Assembly: GCA_963931605.1 (NCBI GenBank)
Contig: OZ007031.1
Span: forward strand, 2,046,001-2,110,000
Source of the DNA: CALUOB01 sp944322305
Lineage (GTDB): Bacteria > Actinomycetota > Coriobacteriia > Coriobacteriales > Coriobacteriaceae
Direction: 5' to 3'
Length of the DNA stretch: 64,000 nt
Of this stretch, positions 36,974 to 45,426 are shown one piece after another. Below the pieces are notes generated by a model, which saw only the letters and a program-made list of their open reading frames with translations, did no database searches and was not told the origin of the DNA. The translations under genes and the position numbers were made by a program. How positions within the stretch are numbered: the first letter of the stretch is position 1; each line of letters opens with the position of its first letter.

Positions 36974-37340
36974 CGCGGGCGCGTTCTGACGTGCCTAGGG
37001 AAATTGGATGTTGTTTTGCGGGGGTGTCCGAAGTAGACAGCACTCTGCACTCGAGAAAACCGCTGGTAGGACCCTCGCGCATCGCGGGTGTACTTGGCGC
37101 ATGCCCACAAAACAACATCCATTTTCGCGGCGGGCGCCCCTCGGGCGGCCGCTGGCCGCTCAACCGTGCCAAAAGGGTTGCAAAAGGCGCATCAACATGC
37201 CATTTTGCGGCTTGCCGCGCCGGCGGTGCGGGCGGTGCCGGCGCGTGGGGTACAATAGCCTCGTTGCCGCGCGTGTCGTGCGGCGGCCCGGTTGCGCCAT
37301 TGCGCCTGCGCGCCGGCACCCCACAACTCGGGAGGCTTTT
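36974..37340. other. Gene-free stretch containing a long imperfect palindrome
   Basis: No gene is supported here. The main structure is the palindrome listed at 37004-37129. GGGAGG just before 37341 is the galE ribosome-binding site. Confidence 0.6.
37004..37129. repeat. Long imperfect intergenic palindrome
   Basis: TGGATGTTGTTTTG near the left end is repeated exactly in inverse orientation (CAAAACAACATCCA) near the right end. The similarity extends inward with mismatches (GTCCGAAGTAGAC against the complement of GTGTACTTGGCGC). Arms are about 45 bases in a unit of roughly 125 bases. The design resembles the palindrome interrupted by the IS element. Confidence 0.7.
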
Positions 37341-38396
37341 ATGGCTCAAGAACTCGCTGTTCAGGATACCTGCGTGCTCGTTACCGGCGGTGCCGGCTTC
37401 ATCGGCAGCCACACCGTGGTGGAGCTTCTGCAGGGCGGCTACACCGTTGTTATCGTGGACGACCTCTCCAACGCGTCGGTAAAGGTGCTCGACCGCATCA
37501 AGACCATCGTGGGCGACGAGGCCGCCAACCGTCTGAGCTTCTACGAGGCCGACGTGAACGACCGCGCTGCGCTCGAGAAGATCTTCTCCGAGAACAAGAT
37601 CGACCGCGTGATCCACTTCGCCGGCTTCAAGGCCGTGGGCGAAAGCGTCTCCAAGCCCATCGAGTACTATTCCAACAACATCGGCAACACCCTCACGCTG
37701 GTTGACGTGATGCGCAACCACGGCTGCAAGTCCATCATCTTCTCGAGCTCGGCCACCGTCTACGGCGACCCGGACAGCCTGCCGCTCACCGAGGAGAGCC
37801 CCAAGAAGCCGGCCACCAACCCCTACGGCTGGACCAAGTGGATGATCGAGCAGATCCTCTCCGACCTCACCGTGGCCGATCCGGAGTGGGACGTGGTGCT
37901 GCTTCGCTACTTCAACCCCATCGGCGCGCATCCGAGCGGCCTCATGGGCGAGGACCCCAAGGGCATCCCCAACAACCTTTTGCCCTACGTGGCGCAGACG
38001 GCCATCGGCAAGCGCTCCGAGGTGCACGTGTTCGGCGACGACTACCCCACGCCCGACGGCACCGGCGTGCGCGACTACATCCACGTGATGGATCTGGCCT
38101 CGGGCCATGTTGCGGCGCTGGCGTGGATGAACGGCAAGACCGGCGTGGAGATCTTCAACCTGGGCACCGGCAAGGGCACCTCGGTGCTCGAGATCATCAA
38201 GGCCTTCTCCGACGCTTGCGGCCACGAGGTTCCCTACGTGATCGACCCGCGCCGCGCCGGTGACGTTGCCGAGAACTACGCCGACTGCTCCAAGGCCGAG
38301 CGCGAGATGGGCTGGAAGGCGCAGTACGGCATCGCCGAGATGTGCCGCGACTCGTGGAACTGGCAGTCGCATAACCCCAACGGCTACAACGAGTAA
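37341..38396 (+). CDS. galE: UDP-glucose 4-epimerase
   Basis: GalE interconverts UDP-glucose and UDP-galactose in the cytoplasm. The 351-residue extended SDR protein has the NAD motif TGGAGFIGSH, the catalytic region SSSATVYG, and the YxxxK pair in NPYGWTKWM. The GAHPSGLMGEDP and DGTGVRDYIHVMDLA segments are characteristic of galactose epimerases. ATG 37341 follows GGGAGG. It appears monocistronic, ending at a strong hairpin. Confidence 0.95.
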   Translation: MAQELAVQDTCVLVTGGAGFIGSHTVVELLQGGYTVVIVDDLSNASVKVLDRIKTIVGDEAANRLSFYEADVNDRAALEKIFSENKIDRVIHFAGFKAVGESVSKPIEYYSNNIGNTLTLVDVMRNHGCKSIIFSSSATVYGDPDSLPLTEESPKKPATNPYGWTKWMIEQILSDLTVADPEWDVVLLRYFNPIGAHPSGLMGEDPKGIPNNLLPYVAQTAIGKRSEVHVFGDDYPTPDGTGVRDYIHVMDLASGHVAALAWMNGKTGVEIFNLGTGKGTSVLEIIKAFSDACGHEVPYVIDPRRAGDVAENYADCSKAEREMGWKAQYGIAEMCRDSWNWQSHNPNGYNE

Positions 38397-38432
38397 CGGG
38401 ACAGGCGGGACAGAGTCGCTTCATCCCATCGC

Positions 38433-38460
38433 AAGGCGCCCCTCACCGGAGGGGCGCCTT
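38433..38460 (+). terminator. Hairpin terminator after galE
   Basis: AAGGCGCCCCTC (38433-38444) and GAGGGGCGCCTT (38449-38460) form a perfect 12-bp stem with an ACCG loop, followed by TGTGTG rather than a clean T tract. Confidence 0.8.
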
Positions 38461-38539
38461 TGTGTGCGCGTCGCGCGCGCTTGTCGGCTGCCCTGTTTAT
38501 AATGAGGGGGTCAGATTGGGTCCAACAGAGAGGCATGCC

Positions 38540-39559
38540 GTGGAGAGCCCGTTCGCCGCGTTTCTCGAGAAGAACATCGATGCGTTCAACGCGTATCTGG
38601 CCACGTACTTCGAGGGGCAGACCACCGATCCCGGGATCGAGCGGTACCTGTACCGCCCGCTCGCGGAGTTCTCGGGCAACGCCGGCAAGCGTCATCGGCC
38701 GCTGATCTGCATGCTCGCCGCGCGCGCCGTGGGCGGCGACTTCAACGCGGCCCGCTCGGCTGCGGCGGCGGTGGAGCACTTCCAGTCGGCCGCGCTTATC
38801 CACGACGACATCGCCGACGAGGGCCGGCTGCGCCGCGGCAAGCCGTGCATGTACCTCATCGAGGGCGAGGGCATCGCCATCAACGCCGGCGACCTGGCGC
38901 TTTCGCTGGTGACGGGCGCAGTGCTCGACGACGACACCCTCACCGACACGATGAAGATCCGCCTGCTGCACGAGCTGGTCGACATGACCACGCGCACCAT
39001 CGAGGGTCAGGCGCTGGACCTGGGCTGGGCGCGCGACGACCGCTTCGATCTGGTTGAGGACGACTACCTCACCATGGCCACGCACAAAACGGCGTACTAC
39101 AGCGGCGCCACGCCGCTGGCGTGCGGCGCCATCATTGGCGGGGGCACCGAGGAGCAGGTTGAGTGCCTGCGCGCCTTCGGCCTGGACACGGGGCTCGCCT
39201 TCCAGATCCAAGACGACCTGCTGAACCTCGTGGGTGCCGCCGAGGCCAAGAAGAAGGACTTCCGCAGCGACATCACTGAGGGCAAGCGCACCCTCATGGT
39301 AGTGCACGCGCTGACCCACGCCGCACCCGAGGCGTGCGAGGAGCTCGTGGGCATCCTGCGGGCGCACACCTCCGACGAGGGGCTTCTCGCCCGCGCGGTC
39401 GAGATCATGGAGGAGGCTGGCTCCATCGCCCATGCCCGCGCCTACTCGCTCGAGCTCACGACGCGCGCCAAGGAGCGCCTGGAGCCGCTCGAGCTCGATC
39501 CCAAGGCCAAGCAGCTGTTTATGAGCATGGCGGACTTTTTCGTAGATCGCCTGAGCTAG
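38540..39559 (+). CDS. Polyprenyl diphosphate synthase
   Basis: This 339-residue trans-prenyltransferase makes linear isoprenoid diphosphates such as geranylgeranyl or longer chains. The first Asp-rich motif is DDIAD (near residues 89-93), the second is QDDLLNL, and the KKKDFRSD segment is conserved. The GTG start at 38540 follows GAGAGG by six bases. Chain length cannot be assigned by eye. A geranylgeranyl-reductase-like gene lies at 53.6 kb, so the product could feed lipid or quinone synthesis. Confidence 0.9.
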   Translation: MESPFAAFLEKNIDAFNAYLATYFEGQTTDPGIERYLYRPLAEFSGNAGKRHRPLICMLAARAVGGDFNAARSAAAAVEHFQSAALIHDDIADEGRLRRGKPCMYLIEGEGIAINAGDLALSLVTGAVLDDDTLTDTMKIRLLHELVDMTTRTIEGQALDLGWARDDRFDLVEDDYLTMATHKTAYYSGATPLACGAIIGGGTEEQVECLRAFGLDTGLAFQIQDDLLNLVGAAEAKKKDFRSDITEGKRTLMVVHALTHAAPEACEELVGILRAHTSDEGLLARAVEIMEEAGSIAHARAYSLELTTRAKERLEPLELDPKAKQLFMSMADFFVDRLS

Positions 39560-39619
39560 GTACCGGCGGGTTACAGGGCCGACGGGCGCCCGGACGGCAA
39601 GAGGCGGGGGAGGGCTTCG

Positions 39620-40507
39620 ATGAACGTGCTGAAGCGGCTGCAGGCCGCGCGCGGCTTTACCGAGCAGGAGCGCGCCGTGGCGTTCACCATCCTTGAGGAC
39701 CCCGAGGCCTTTCTGCGCGAGAACGGCAAGCAGCTCGCGCGGCGCAGCTACACCTCGCAGGCAACGCTGTACCGCCTGTGCGCCAAGCTCGACTGCACGG
39801 GGCTCGCCGACCTCAAGCTGCGCGTGTCCGGCGCGCTCGAGTCCTACCGCCAAGAGGACGGCTCGTTCAACTTCGACTTCCCCATCCTGCCCGACCAGTC
39901 CACCGCCGACATCGTCCGCAGCCTGCGCGAGGACTACGCGCAAACGGTCATCGCCACGCAGAACCTCTTCGATGCCGAGGAGCTCGAGCGCTGCGTGGCG
40001 GCCATGTGCGCGGCCGAGCAGATCGACGTGTACACCAGCGCGGGCAACGTGCCCATTGCGCAGAATTTCCGCTTTCAGATGGCCGAGATCGGCGTAAGGG
40101 TGCACGTGCCTGTGGAGGAGTACGAGCAGCGCCTGGCGGTTGGCGACTCGGACGAGACGCATCTGGCCATCGTGATCTCGTTTGGCGGCCGGGGGATGCT
40201 CGTGCCCGGGGTGGTGCGCGTGCTGCGCGAGCGCAAGACGCCCATCCTGCTCATCGCGTCGGCCGAGGGCACGCCGGTGGACTCGTTCGCCACCTACCGC
40301 CTGAGCTTGTGTGAGCGCGAGAACCACTACCTCAAGATCTCGTCGTTCTCCACGCGCCTCTCGCTGCTGTACGTGCTGGACTGCCTGTACGCGGCGTATT
40401 TCTCGCACGACTACGCGAGCAACTTCTCGCACAAGCTGGCCGTGTACAGCGGTGTGGTCGACGTGAGCGAGCTCGCGATAGCCAACGCCACCGAGGCCGC
40501 GCGGTAG
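39620..40507 (+). CDS. RpiR/MurR-family transcriptional regulator
   Basis: The 295-residue protein has an N-terminal HTH_6 domain (about 1-75, SYTSQATLYRLCAKLDCTGLADLK) and a C-terminal SIS sugar-phosphate-binding domain (about 115-260, IDVYTSAGNVPIAQNF, LAIVISFGGRG). Such regulators respond to phosphosugars. The target genes are not evident; the next genes on the plus strand are far away. It lies 60 bases after the prenyl synthase and ends at a hairpin. Confidence 0.88.
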   Translation: MNVLKRLQAARGFTEQERAVAFTILEDPEAFLRENGKQLARRSYTSQATLYRLCAKLDCTGLADLKLRVSGALESYRQEDGSFNFDFPILPDQSTADIVRSLREDYAQTVIATQNLFDAEELERCVAAMCAAEQIDVYTSAGNVPIAQNFRFQMAEIGVRVHVPVEEYEQRLAVGDSDETHLAIVISFGGRGMLVPGVVRVLRERKTPILLIASAEGTPVDSFATYRLSLCERENHYLKISSFSTRLSLLYVLDCLYAAYFSHDYASNFSHKLAVYSGVVDVSELAIANATEAAR

Positions 40508-40535
40508 CCGCGGCGCGCGGGTCGGCGCACGAAAA

Positions 40536-40561
40536 AAAGGGCCCGTGTCCGCGGGCCCTTT
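40536..40561. terminator. Bidirectional hairpin terminator
   Basis: AAAGGGCCCG (40536-40545) pairs with CGGGCCCTTT (40552-40561). Extra A on the left and T on the right allow use from both strands, between the regulator and the converging EcfT gene. Confidence 0.8.
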
Positions 40562-40689
40562 GGAGTGGGTACGCATCTGTTATACCTGCCTGCGCGCACG
40601 CTATGCGCATGACCGCGCCGTTCGGAAACCTTTCTCAGGGCGTTGGCCGCACGGGCTCTTCCCGTTGAGAAATAACTTTCAGCGGCCCT

Positions 40690-41496
40690 TTAGAGCAGCA
40701 CCGCGCAGGCAACGAGAAGCGCCAGGTAGCCTGCGGCAACGGCTACCGCGACGCCGTCGCGCGCGGGCTCGAAGCGCATGACGTGGTAGCGGGTGCGGTG
40801 CGCGCCGTCGGTGTAGCAGCGCGCGTCCATGGCGCGCCCGAGGTTCTCGGCATGGCGCAGCGCGCTGGCAAACAGCGGCACCACCAGCGGCACGCAGGCG
40901 CGGGCGTAGGCGATGGCGCCCTTGTTCTCTAGGTCGGCGCCGCGCGCGGTTTGCGCCGCCACAACGTTCTCGGCCTCGCGCGAAAGCGTGGGCACGAAGC
41001 GCAGCGCGATGCTCATGATCAGCGCCACGTCGTGCACCGGAAGGCCCCAGCGCGCGAAGGGCGCCATGAGGCTTTCGGCCGCGTCGGTGAGCGCGATGGG
41101 CGTGGTGGTGCACATGAGCAGCGCGCCCACTACGAGCAGGAACAAGAATCGCAGGGAGTACAGCACCGCCGTCCACGCGCCGTCATAGGTTACGGCAACG
41201 GGTCCCAGCTGAACGAGCAGCGGGCCGGTGCGCACGAAGAACAGGTTGAAGACCGAGGTGAGCACCAGAAAGAAGAAGATGGGTCTGACTGAGCGCAAAA
41301 GCAGGCCGGCCGGCACGCGCGAAAGCCGCACGAGCGCCAGCGCCGCCGCGCCCGCCAGCGCGAGCATGGCCTGGTTCGCCACGAAAAAGCAGCTCAGCAT
41401 GTAGGCCAGGGTGAGCGCGAGCTTCACGCGCGGGTCGAGCCGGTGGATGGGGGAGTCGGCCGAGAAGTACTGGCCGACGCTAACGCGCAGCGCCAA
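40690..41496 (-). CDS. ecfT: ECF transporter transmembrane protein EcfT
   Basis: EcfT is the membrane coupling subunit of an energy-coupling-factor vitamin transporter. The 268-residue protein has five or six membrane helices and two Ala-Arg coupling motifs: AARGAD-like TARGADLE, and AMDARCYTDG, where Cys replaces the usual Gly of Ala-Arg-Gly. The TTG start at 41496 is supported by AAGGAGG eight bases upstream. It overlaps the end of the fused EcfA gene by 17 bases, so translation is coupled. It is the third gene of the FMN-riboswitch operon. Confidence 0.92.
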   Translation of the reverse strand: MALRVSVGQYFSADSPIHRLDPRVKLALTLAYMLSCFFVANQAMLALAGAAALALVRLSRVPAGLLLRSVRPIFFFLVLTSVFNLFFVRTGPLLVQLGPVAVTYDGAWTAVLYSLRFLFLLVVGALLMCTTTPIALTDAAESLMAPFARWGLPVHDVALIMSIALRFVPTLSREAENVVAAQTARGADLENKGAIAYARACVPLVVPLFASALRHAENLGRAMDARCYTDGAHRTRYHVMRFEPARDGVAVAVAAGYLALLVACAVLL

Positions 41497-43516
41497 GGTG
41501 CTCGCCTCCTTTTGCGGCGTCGGGTCGATGCAAGGCGGGGTCCGCGGGGCCCGCGCTTGCAGCGGCCGCTACGGGCGGTCTTGCGCCGAGCGCCGGGCCG
41601 TTCGCCGCGCTAACCACCGCGTCCGCCAAGGCGTCGAGCGTAAGCGGCTGGGCTCCTGGCAGCGGTACCCCTGCGGAGGAGAGCTTGTGGGCGATGCGCA
41701 GGGCGCTGGGGATGCCGAGGCCCATGCGCCGCAGCTCGCTTTCCTGCGCGAAAACTTCCGCGGGCGTGCCCTGCAGGGCCACGCGCCCGTGGTCGAGCAC
41801 CACGAGCTGGTCGGCCAGCGCGGCGGCGTCGTCCATGCTGTGGGTAACCACGAGCATGGCGGTGCCCTGCTCGTTGAGGCGGCGCAGTAGCGCCACGGTG
41901 CGCGCGCGGCCCGCCGGATCGAGGCCCGCCATGGGCTCGTCGAGCACCAGGATGCGCGGCTTGAGGGCCAGCACGCCGGCCAGCGCCACACCTCGCTGCT
42001 GCCCGCCAGAGAGTGCGAAGGGCGAGCGGCCGCAGATCGCGTCGGCGTCAAGCCCCACGAGCTCCAGCGCCTCCCGCACGCGCGTGCGCACTTCTTCGTC
42101 GGTAAGCCCCAGGTTGCGGGGGCCAAAGGCAACGTCGTCGTAAACCGTTTCGGCAAAGAGCTGCCGCTCGGGCAGCTGCGCCACGTAGCCGATGGCCCGG
42201 CGCAGCTCGCGGCGCTGGGCAAGGTTGTCGGTGTCGATGCCGGCTACGCGCGCGCATCCACGCGTGGGGGCTTTGAGCGCGCAGGCCAGCTCGATCACCG
42301 TTGACTTGCCGGCGCCGGTATGGCCGATGAGCGCGGTGAGCGAGCCAGGGGCCACGGAAAACGAGGCGTCCTCAAGCGCCCACGGGCCGCGCGTCGCTGC
42401 CTCGGCCGTCTTGCGCAGCCGGTTGCGCTTGCGCAGGAAAAGCTCGCGGCGGCGCTTGGGCGCGGGCGCGGCGTAGCTAAAGGAAACATGCTCAAAGGCG
42501 ATGGCGGCGGGCTCGGCAGAGGCGCCGGGGCCGATGCTGTCAGGGGGAAGCGCGGCGCCCGTAGCAGGGTTCTTCTTATCCGCGGCATCCGCTGCGGGAA
42601 CGGCGTCATGCGGGAGGGACGAGGCGGCCTGGGCTGAGCCGCCCTGCCGCGTCGCCACGGCGTCTGCAACCGCGCGCGCGAGCTCCGCTTCGCGGGCGCG
42701 GTGCGGCACGCGCAGGCCGCGCGCCTCAAGCTTGTCGGCAAGCGTCAGCGAGGCAGGTAGGTCGAGGTTGAGGCTGCGCACAGTGTCCTCGTGCGCGAAG
42801 ACCTCCTCGGGCGCGCCGTCGAGCACCACCTGGCCGCGGCTCAGCACCACCACGCGGTCGGCGTCCAACACGTCGTCCATGAAGTGGGTCACGTGCACCA
42901 CGGTGATGCCGCGCTCGTTGAGCTCGCGGCATACGCGGCGAATGCCGCGGCGGCCGCGCACGTCGAGCATGGCGGCGGGCTCGTCCAAGATGAGCAGATC
43001 GGGATGCATGGCCAGGGCGCCGGCGATGGCAACCCGCTGCTTTTGCCCGCCCGAGAGGTCGGACGGGTCGGCCAGCGCGAGGTCGCTAAGCGCCACGGCG
43101 GCGAGGGACTCGTCCACGCGCGCGGCTATCTCGGGCTGTGGCAGGGCCAGGTTCTCGGGACCGAAGGCAACGTCGTCGGCCACCACGCTGGTGACCATCT
43201 GGTCGTCGGGGTGCTGGAACACCATCGCGGCACGGGAGCGAATCTCCATCTGCCGCGATTCGTCGGCGGTGTCTATGCCAAAGGTGCGCACGCGCCCGCG
43301 AGTGGGAACGATCAGCGCGTTCAGGAGCTGTGCGAGCGTTGACTTGCCCGAGCCGTTGCCGCCGACAACGCAGGTGTAAGAGCCCCGCGCGATGGTGAGC
43401 GACACACCGCGCAGGGCCTCGGTTCCGTCGGGGTAGGTTACCTGGGCGTTCTCCAAGCAGGCGGCAGGAACGCCCGGCTGAGCTGCAGGAGCGGCTTCCA
43501 CGCCGTTACGCGGCAT
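41480..43516 (-). CDS. Fused double-ATPase subunit of the ECF transporter (EcfA-EcfA')
   Basis: Two ABC ATPase domains usually made as separate EcfA1 and EcfA2 proteins are joined in one 678-residue chain. Domain 1 has Walker A GGNGSGKST (52-60), signature LSGGQKQRVAIAG and Walker B LLILDEPAAMLD. Domain 2 has Walker A GHTGAGKST (about 398-406), signature LSGGQQRGVALAG and Walker B ILVLDEPMAGLD. An Ala-rich linker of about 70 residues lies between. Both sites look intact. It sits 10 bases from overlap with the S-component gene, with which it shares the riboswitch. Confidence 0.94.
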   Translation of the reverse strand: MPRNGVEAAPAAQPGVPAACLENAQVTYPDGTEALRGVSLTIARGSYTCVVGGNGSGKSTLAQLLNALIVPTRGRVRTFGIDTADESRQMEIRSRAAMVFQHPDDQMVTSVVADDVAFGPENLALPQPEIAARVDESLAAVALSDLALADPSDLSGGQKQRVAIAGALAMHPDLLILDEPAAMLDVRGRRGIRRVCRELNERGITVVHVTHFMDDVLDADRVVVLSRGQVVLDGAPEEVFAHEDTVRSLNLDLPASLTLADKLEARGLRVPHRAREAELARAVADAVATRQGGSAQAASSLPHDAVPAADAADKKNPATGAALPPDSIGPGASAEPAAIAFEHVSFSYAAPAPKRRRELFLRKRNRLRKTAEAATRGPWALEDASFSVAPGSLTALIGHTGAGKSTVIELACALKAPTRGCARVAGIDTDNLAQRRELRRAIGYVAQLPERQLFAETVYDDVAFGPRNLGLTDEEVRTRVREALELVGLDADAICGRSPFALSGGQQRGVALAGVLALKPRILVLDEPMAGLDPAGRARTVALLRRLNEQGTAMLVVTHSMDDAAALADQLVVLDHGRVALQGTPAEVFAQESELRRMGLGIPSALRIAHKLSSAGVPLPGAQPLTLDALADAVVSAANGPALGARPPVAAAASAGPADPALHRPDAAKGGEHLGAAR

Positions 43517-44042
43517 CGCGCGTGGTTCCCATGAGGTTCTCGACCGGCTTGATGAGCGCGGCGCCGGCCACCACGGTAATGATCATCTTAAGCGCGTTGA
43601 ACGGCAGGAGGATCGGGATGATCATGGCCACGACATCCTGCACCGAGACCGCGGTGTACAGCGGCGTGATGACGAGGTTGGCGCCGCAGGCCAGCACAAC
43701 GGCAACCACAGCGCCGACGATCATGCCAACGAGCGCGCCGGCGTAGGTGCGGCGCTTGCTGTAGATGAGTCCGGCGATGATGGTGACGGAAAGCGCCACG
43801 ATGTCTGCCATGAGCATGCCCCATGGATCATAGAAAACGCGCGGCAGCCAGGAGATAACGGTCACGGCCGTGCCGATTTTGGGGCCAAAAGCCAGGCCCG
43901 CCAGCAAGCAGACCACGATGGAGGGGTCGAAGTGCAGCCACGGTGCCGCGGGGAAGATGGGCACCTGGATGTAGCTCACCACAAGGGAAGCCGCGGTGAA
44001 AAGCGCGGTCAGGGCGAGTTTGCGATTACGGGTAGCGTTCAT
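43506..44042 (-). CDS. ribU: ECF transporter S component, RibU-like riboflavin carrier
   Basis: This 178-residue membrane protein has five or six helices and the RibU-type N-terminal half: LTALFTAASLVVSYIQVPIF, WLHFDPSIVVCLLAGLAFGP. It should bind riboflavin outside and deliver it through the EcfAA'T module encoded next to it. The FMN riboswitch in its leader supports riboflavin as substrate. ATG 44042 is chosen because the frame upstream runs through the riboswitch; GGAGAGGAG precedes it. Confidence 0.9.
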   Translation of the reverse strand: MNATRNRKLALTALFTAASLVVSYIQVPIFPAAPWLHFDPSIVVCLLAGLAFGPKIGTAVTVISWLPRVFYDPWGMLMADIVALSVTIIAGLIYSKRRTYAGALVGMIVGAVVAVVLACGANLVITPLYTAVSVQDVVAMIIPILLPFNALKMIITVVAGAALIKPVENLMGTTRDAA

Positions 44043-44055
44043 GGAAGTCTCCGTT

Positions 44056-44187
44056 TCTCCTCTCCGGACTGTTACCGTCGGCTCTGGAGTTGCACCAGAT
44101 CCACCGCTTGCGCGGGTTGCGGGCTTCGTCGGCGCCGTTTTGGCGCCACCGTCACCGCCGGTGGGGAATTGCACCCCGCCTCGAAAC
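44056..44187 (-). promoter_or_regulatory. FMN riboswitch (RFN element)
   Basis: Read on the minus strand, the leader contains the RFN hallmarks in order: GGGGTGCAATTCCCCACCGG then CGGT; a variable stem GGCGCC-AAAAC-GGCGCC; AGCCCGC; GGTGCAACTCCAGAGCCGAC and GGT; and AACAGTCCGGAGAGGAG. FMN binding would reduce expression. The element ends about 15 bases before the ribU start and includes its ribosome-binding region, so control of translation is likely. Confidence 0.95.
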
Positions 44188-44193
44188 CGCTTC

Positions 44194-44222
44194 ACTATAA
44201 TCCCGCGGGTAGGTCTGTGCAA
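44194..44222 (-). promoter_or_regulatory. Promoter of the riboflavin transporter operon
   Basis: On the minus strand, TTGCAC (complement of 44217-44222) and TATAGT (complement of 44194-44199) are 17 bases apart. Transcription would start near 44187, exactly at the 5' end of the FMN riboswitch. Confidence 0.8.
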
Positions 44223-44412
44223 GAGCTGCGGTACAATATGTGACCCTTGTGTAACAAAGCGGGAAAAGCCACGCGGACCCGCAGGCGCTTCTGAGCGGGG
44301 CTGGCGGACGCTGCGTGCGCCTTGCGGGCGGCGTTAGGCGCGGTGAGGCTGGCTGCGACGAATGGATGCGGCGGACGCCCCGGTTTTTCTCGCACGGAAT
44401 GGAAAGGCTGCC

Positions 44413-45426
44413 ATGATGGCCGAGACGTTTGACAAGCACGCATGCGCCGAGGCGCTTGCCGCTTTGGTTGGCGCTGAGCACGTGCGTGTGGACGAGCCCC
44501 TGAGCGCGCACACCACCTTTAAGATCGGCGGGCCGGCCGACGTGTTGGTGGAGCCCGGTAGCGCCGAAGAGGCGGCGGCGGTGCTCAACTGGTGTGCGGA
44601 GGCGGGCGCGCTCACCTTTGTGATGGGCAACGGCTCCGACCTGTTGGTGGGCGACAAGGGCATGCGCGGCGTGGTGGTGCTGTTTGGGCCGCGGTGCGCA
44701 CAGATGACCGTGGAGTTTGCGCCGGTTGACGCTGCGGCGCGAGCGGCGGCCACCCAGGTGAAGGACGCTCCCCGCGTCCGCCCGACGGGGCGCGTTACGG
44801 CAGGTGCCGGCGCGCTGCTGTTCGACGTGGCCGAGCTTGCGGCCGAGGTGGGGCTTTCCGGCTTGGAGCCGCTCTCGGGCATTCCGAGCAGCGTGGGCGG
44901 CGCGTGCTTCATGAACGCGGGCGCGTACGGCGGTGACACGGCGAGCGTGCTGGAAAGCGTTCTTGCTTACGTGCCCGGCGCAGACGGTATGCCCGGCGAG
45001 CTTGCGGTTCTCACGGTGGGCGAGCTGGATATGGGCTACCGCAAGAGCCGCGTGGCCGCCGAGGGCCTGGTGGTGCTTTCGGCCACGTTTGCGCTGACGC
45101 CTGCCGGCTCGGCCGAGGTGCGCGCCGCGATGGACGACTTTGCGGCGCGGCGCGCCGAGAAGCAGCCGCTTGAGATGGCGAGCGCCGGCTCTACGTTCAA
45201 GCGGCCCGAGGGCTACTTTGCCGGCAAGCTCATCATGGACGCAGGGCTGCGCGGCTGCCGCGTGGGCGCAGCGCAGGTGTCCGAGAAGCACTGCGGCTTC
45301 GTGGTAAACACGGGCGGCGCTACGGCGGCCGAGATAAACGAGCTTATTTCCCACGTGCAGGACGAGGTGCGCCGCCAGTTTGGCGTGGACCTTGAGCCCG
45401 AGGTGCGCCGCGTGGGGGAGTTTTAA
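44413..45426 (+). CDS. murB: UDP-N-acetylenolpyruvoylglucosamine reductase
   Basis: MurB is the FAD enzyme that reduces the MurA product to UDP-MurNAc. The 337-residue protein has the FAD-binding segments TTFKIGGPADVL, LLVGDKGMRG and PLSGIPSSVGGACFMNAGAYG, and the catalytic Ser in AGSTFKRPEGYFAGKLI. The final Glu is in LEPEVRRVG. The YFAGKLI form indicates the type II-like subgroup. ATG 44413 (followed by another ATG) lies after GGAAAGG. It is divergent from the riboflavin transporter operon. Confidence 0.95.
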   Translation: MMAETFDKHACAEALAALVGAEHVRVDEPLSAHTTFKIGGPADVLVEPGSAEEAAAVLNWCAEAGALTFVMGNGSDLLVGDKGMRGVVVLFGPRCAQMTVEFAPVDAAARAAATQVKDAPRVRPTGRVTAGAGALLFDVAELAAEVGLSGLEPLSGIPSSVGGACFMNAGAYGGDTASVLESVLAYVPGADGMPGELAVLTVGELDMGYRKSRVAAEGLVVLSATFALTPAGSAEVRAAMDDFAARRAEKQPLEMASAGSTFKRPEGYFAGKLIMDAGLRGCRVGAAQVSEKHCGFVVNTGGATAAEINELISHVQDEVRRQFGVDLEPEVRRVGEF

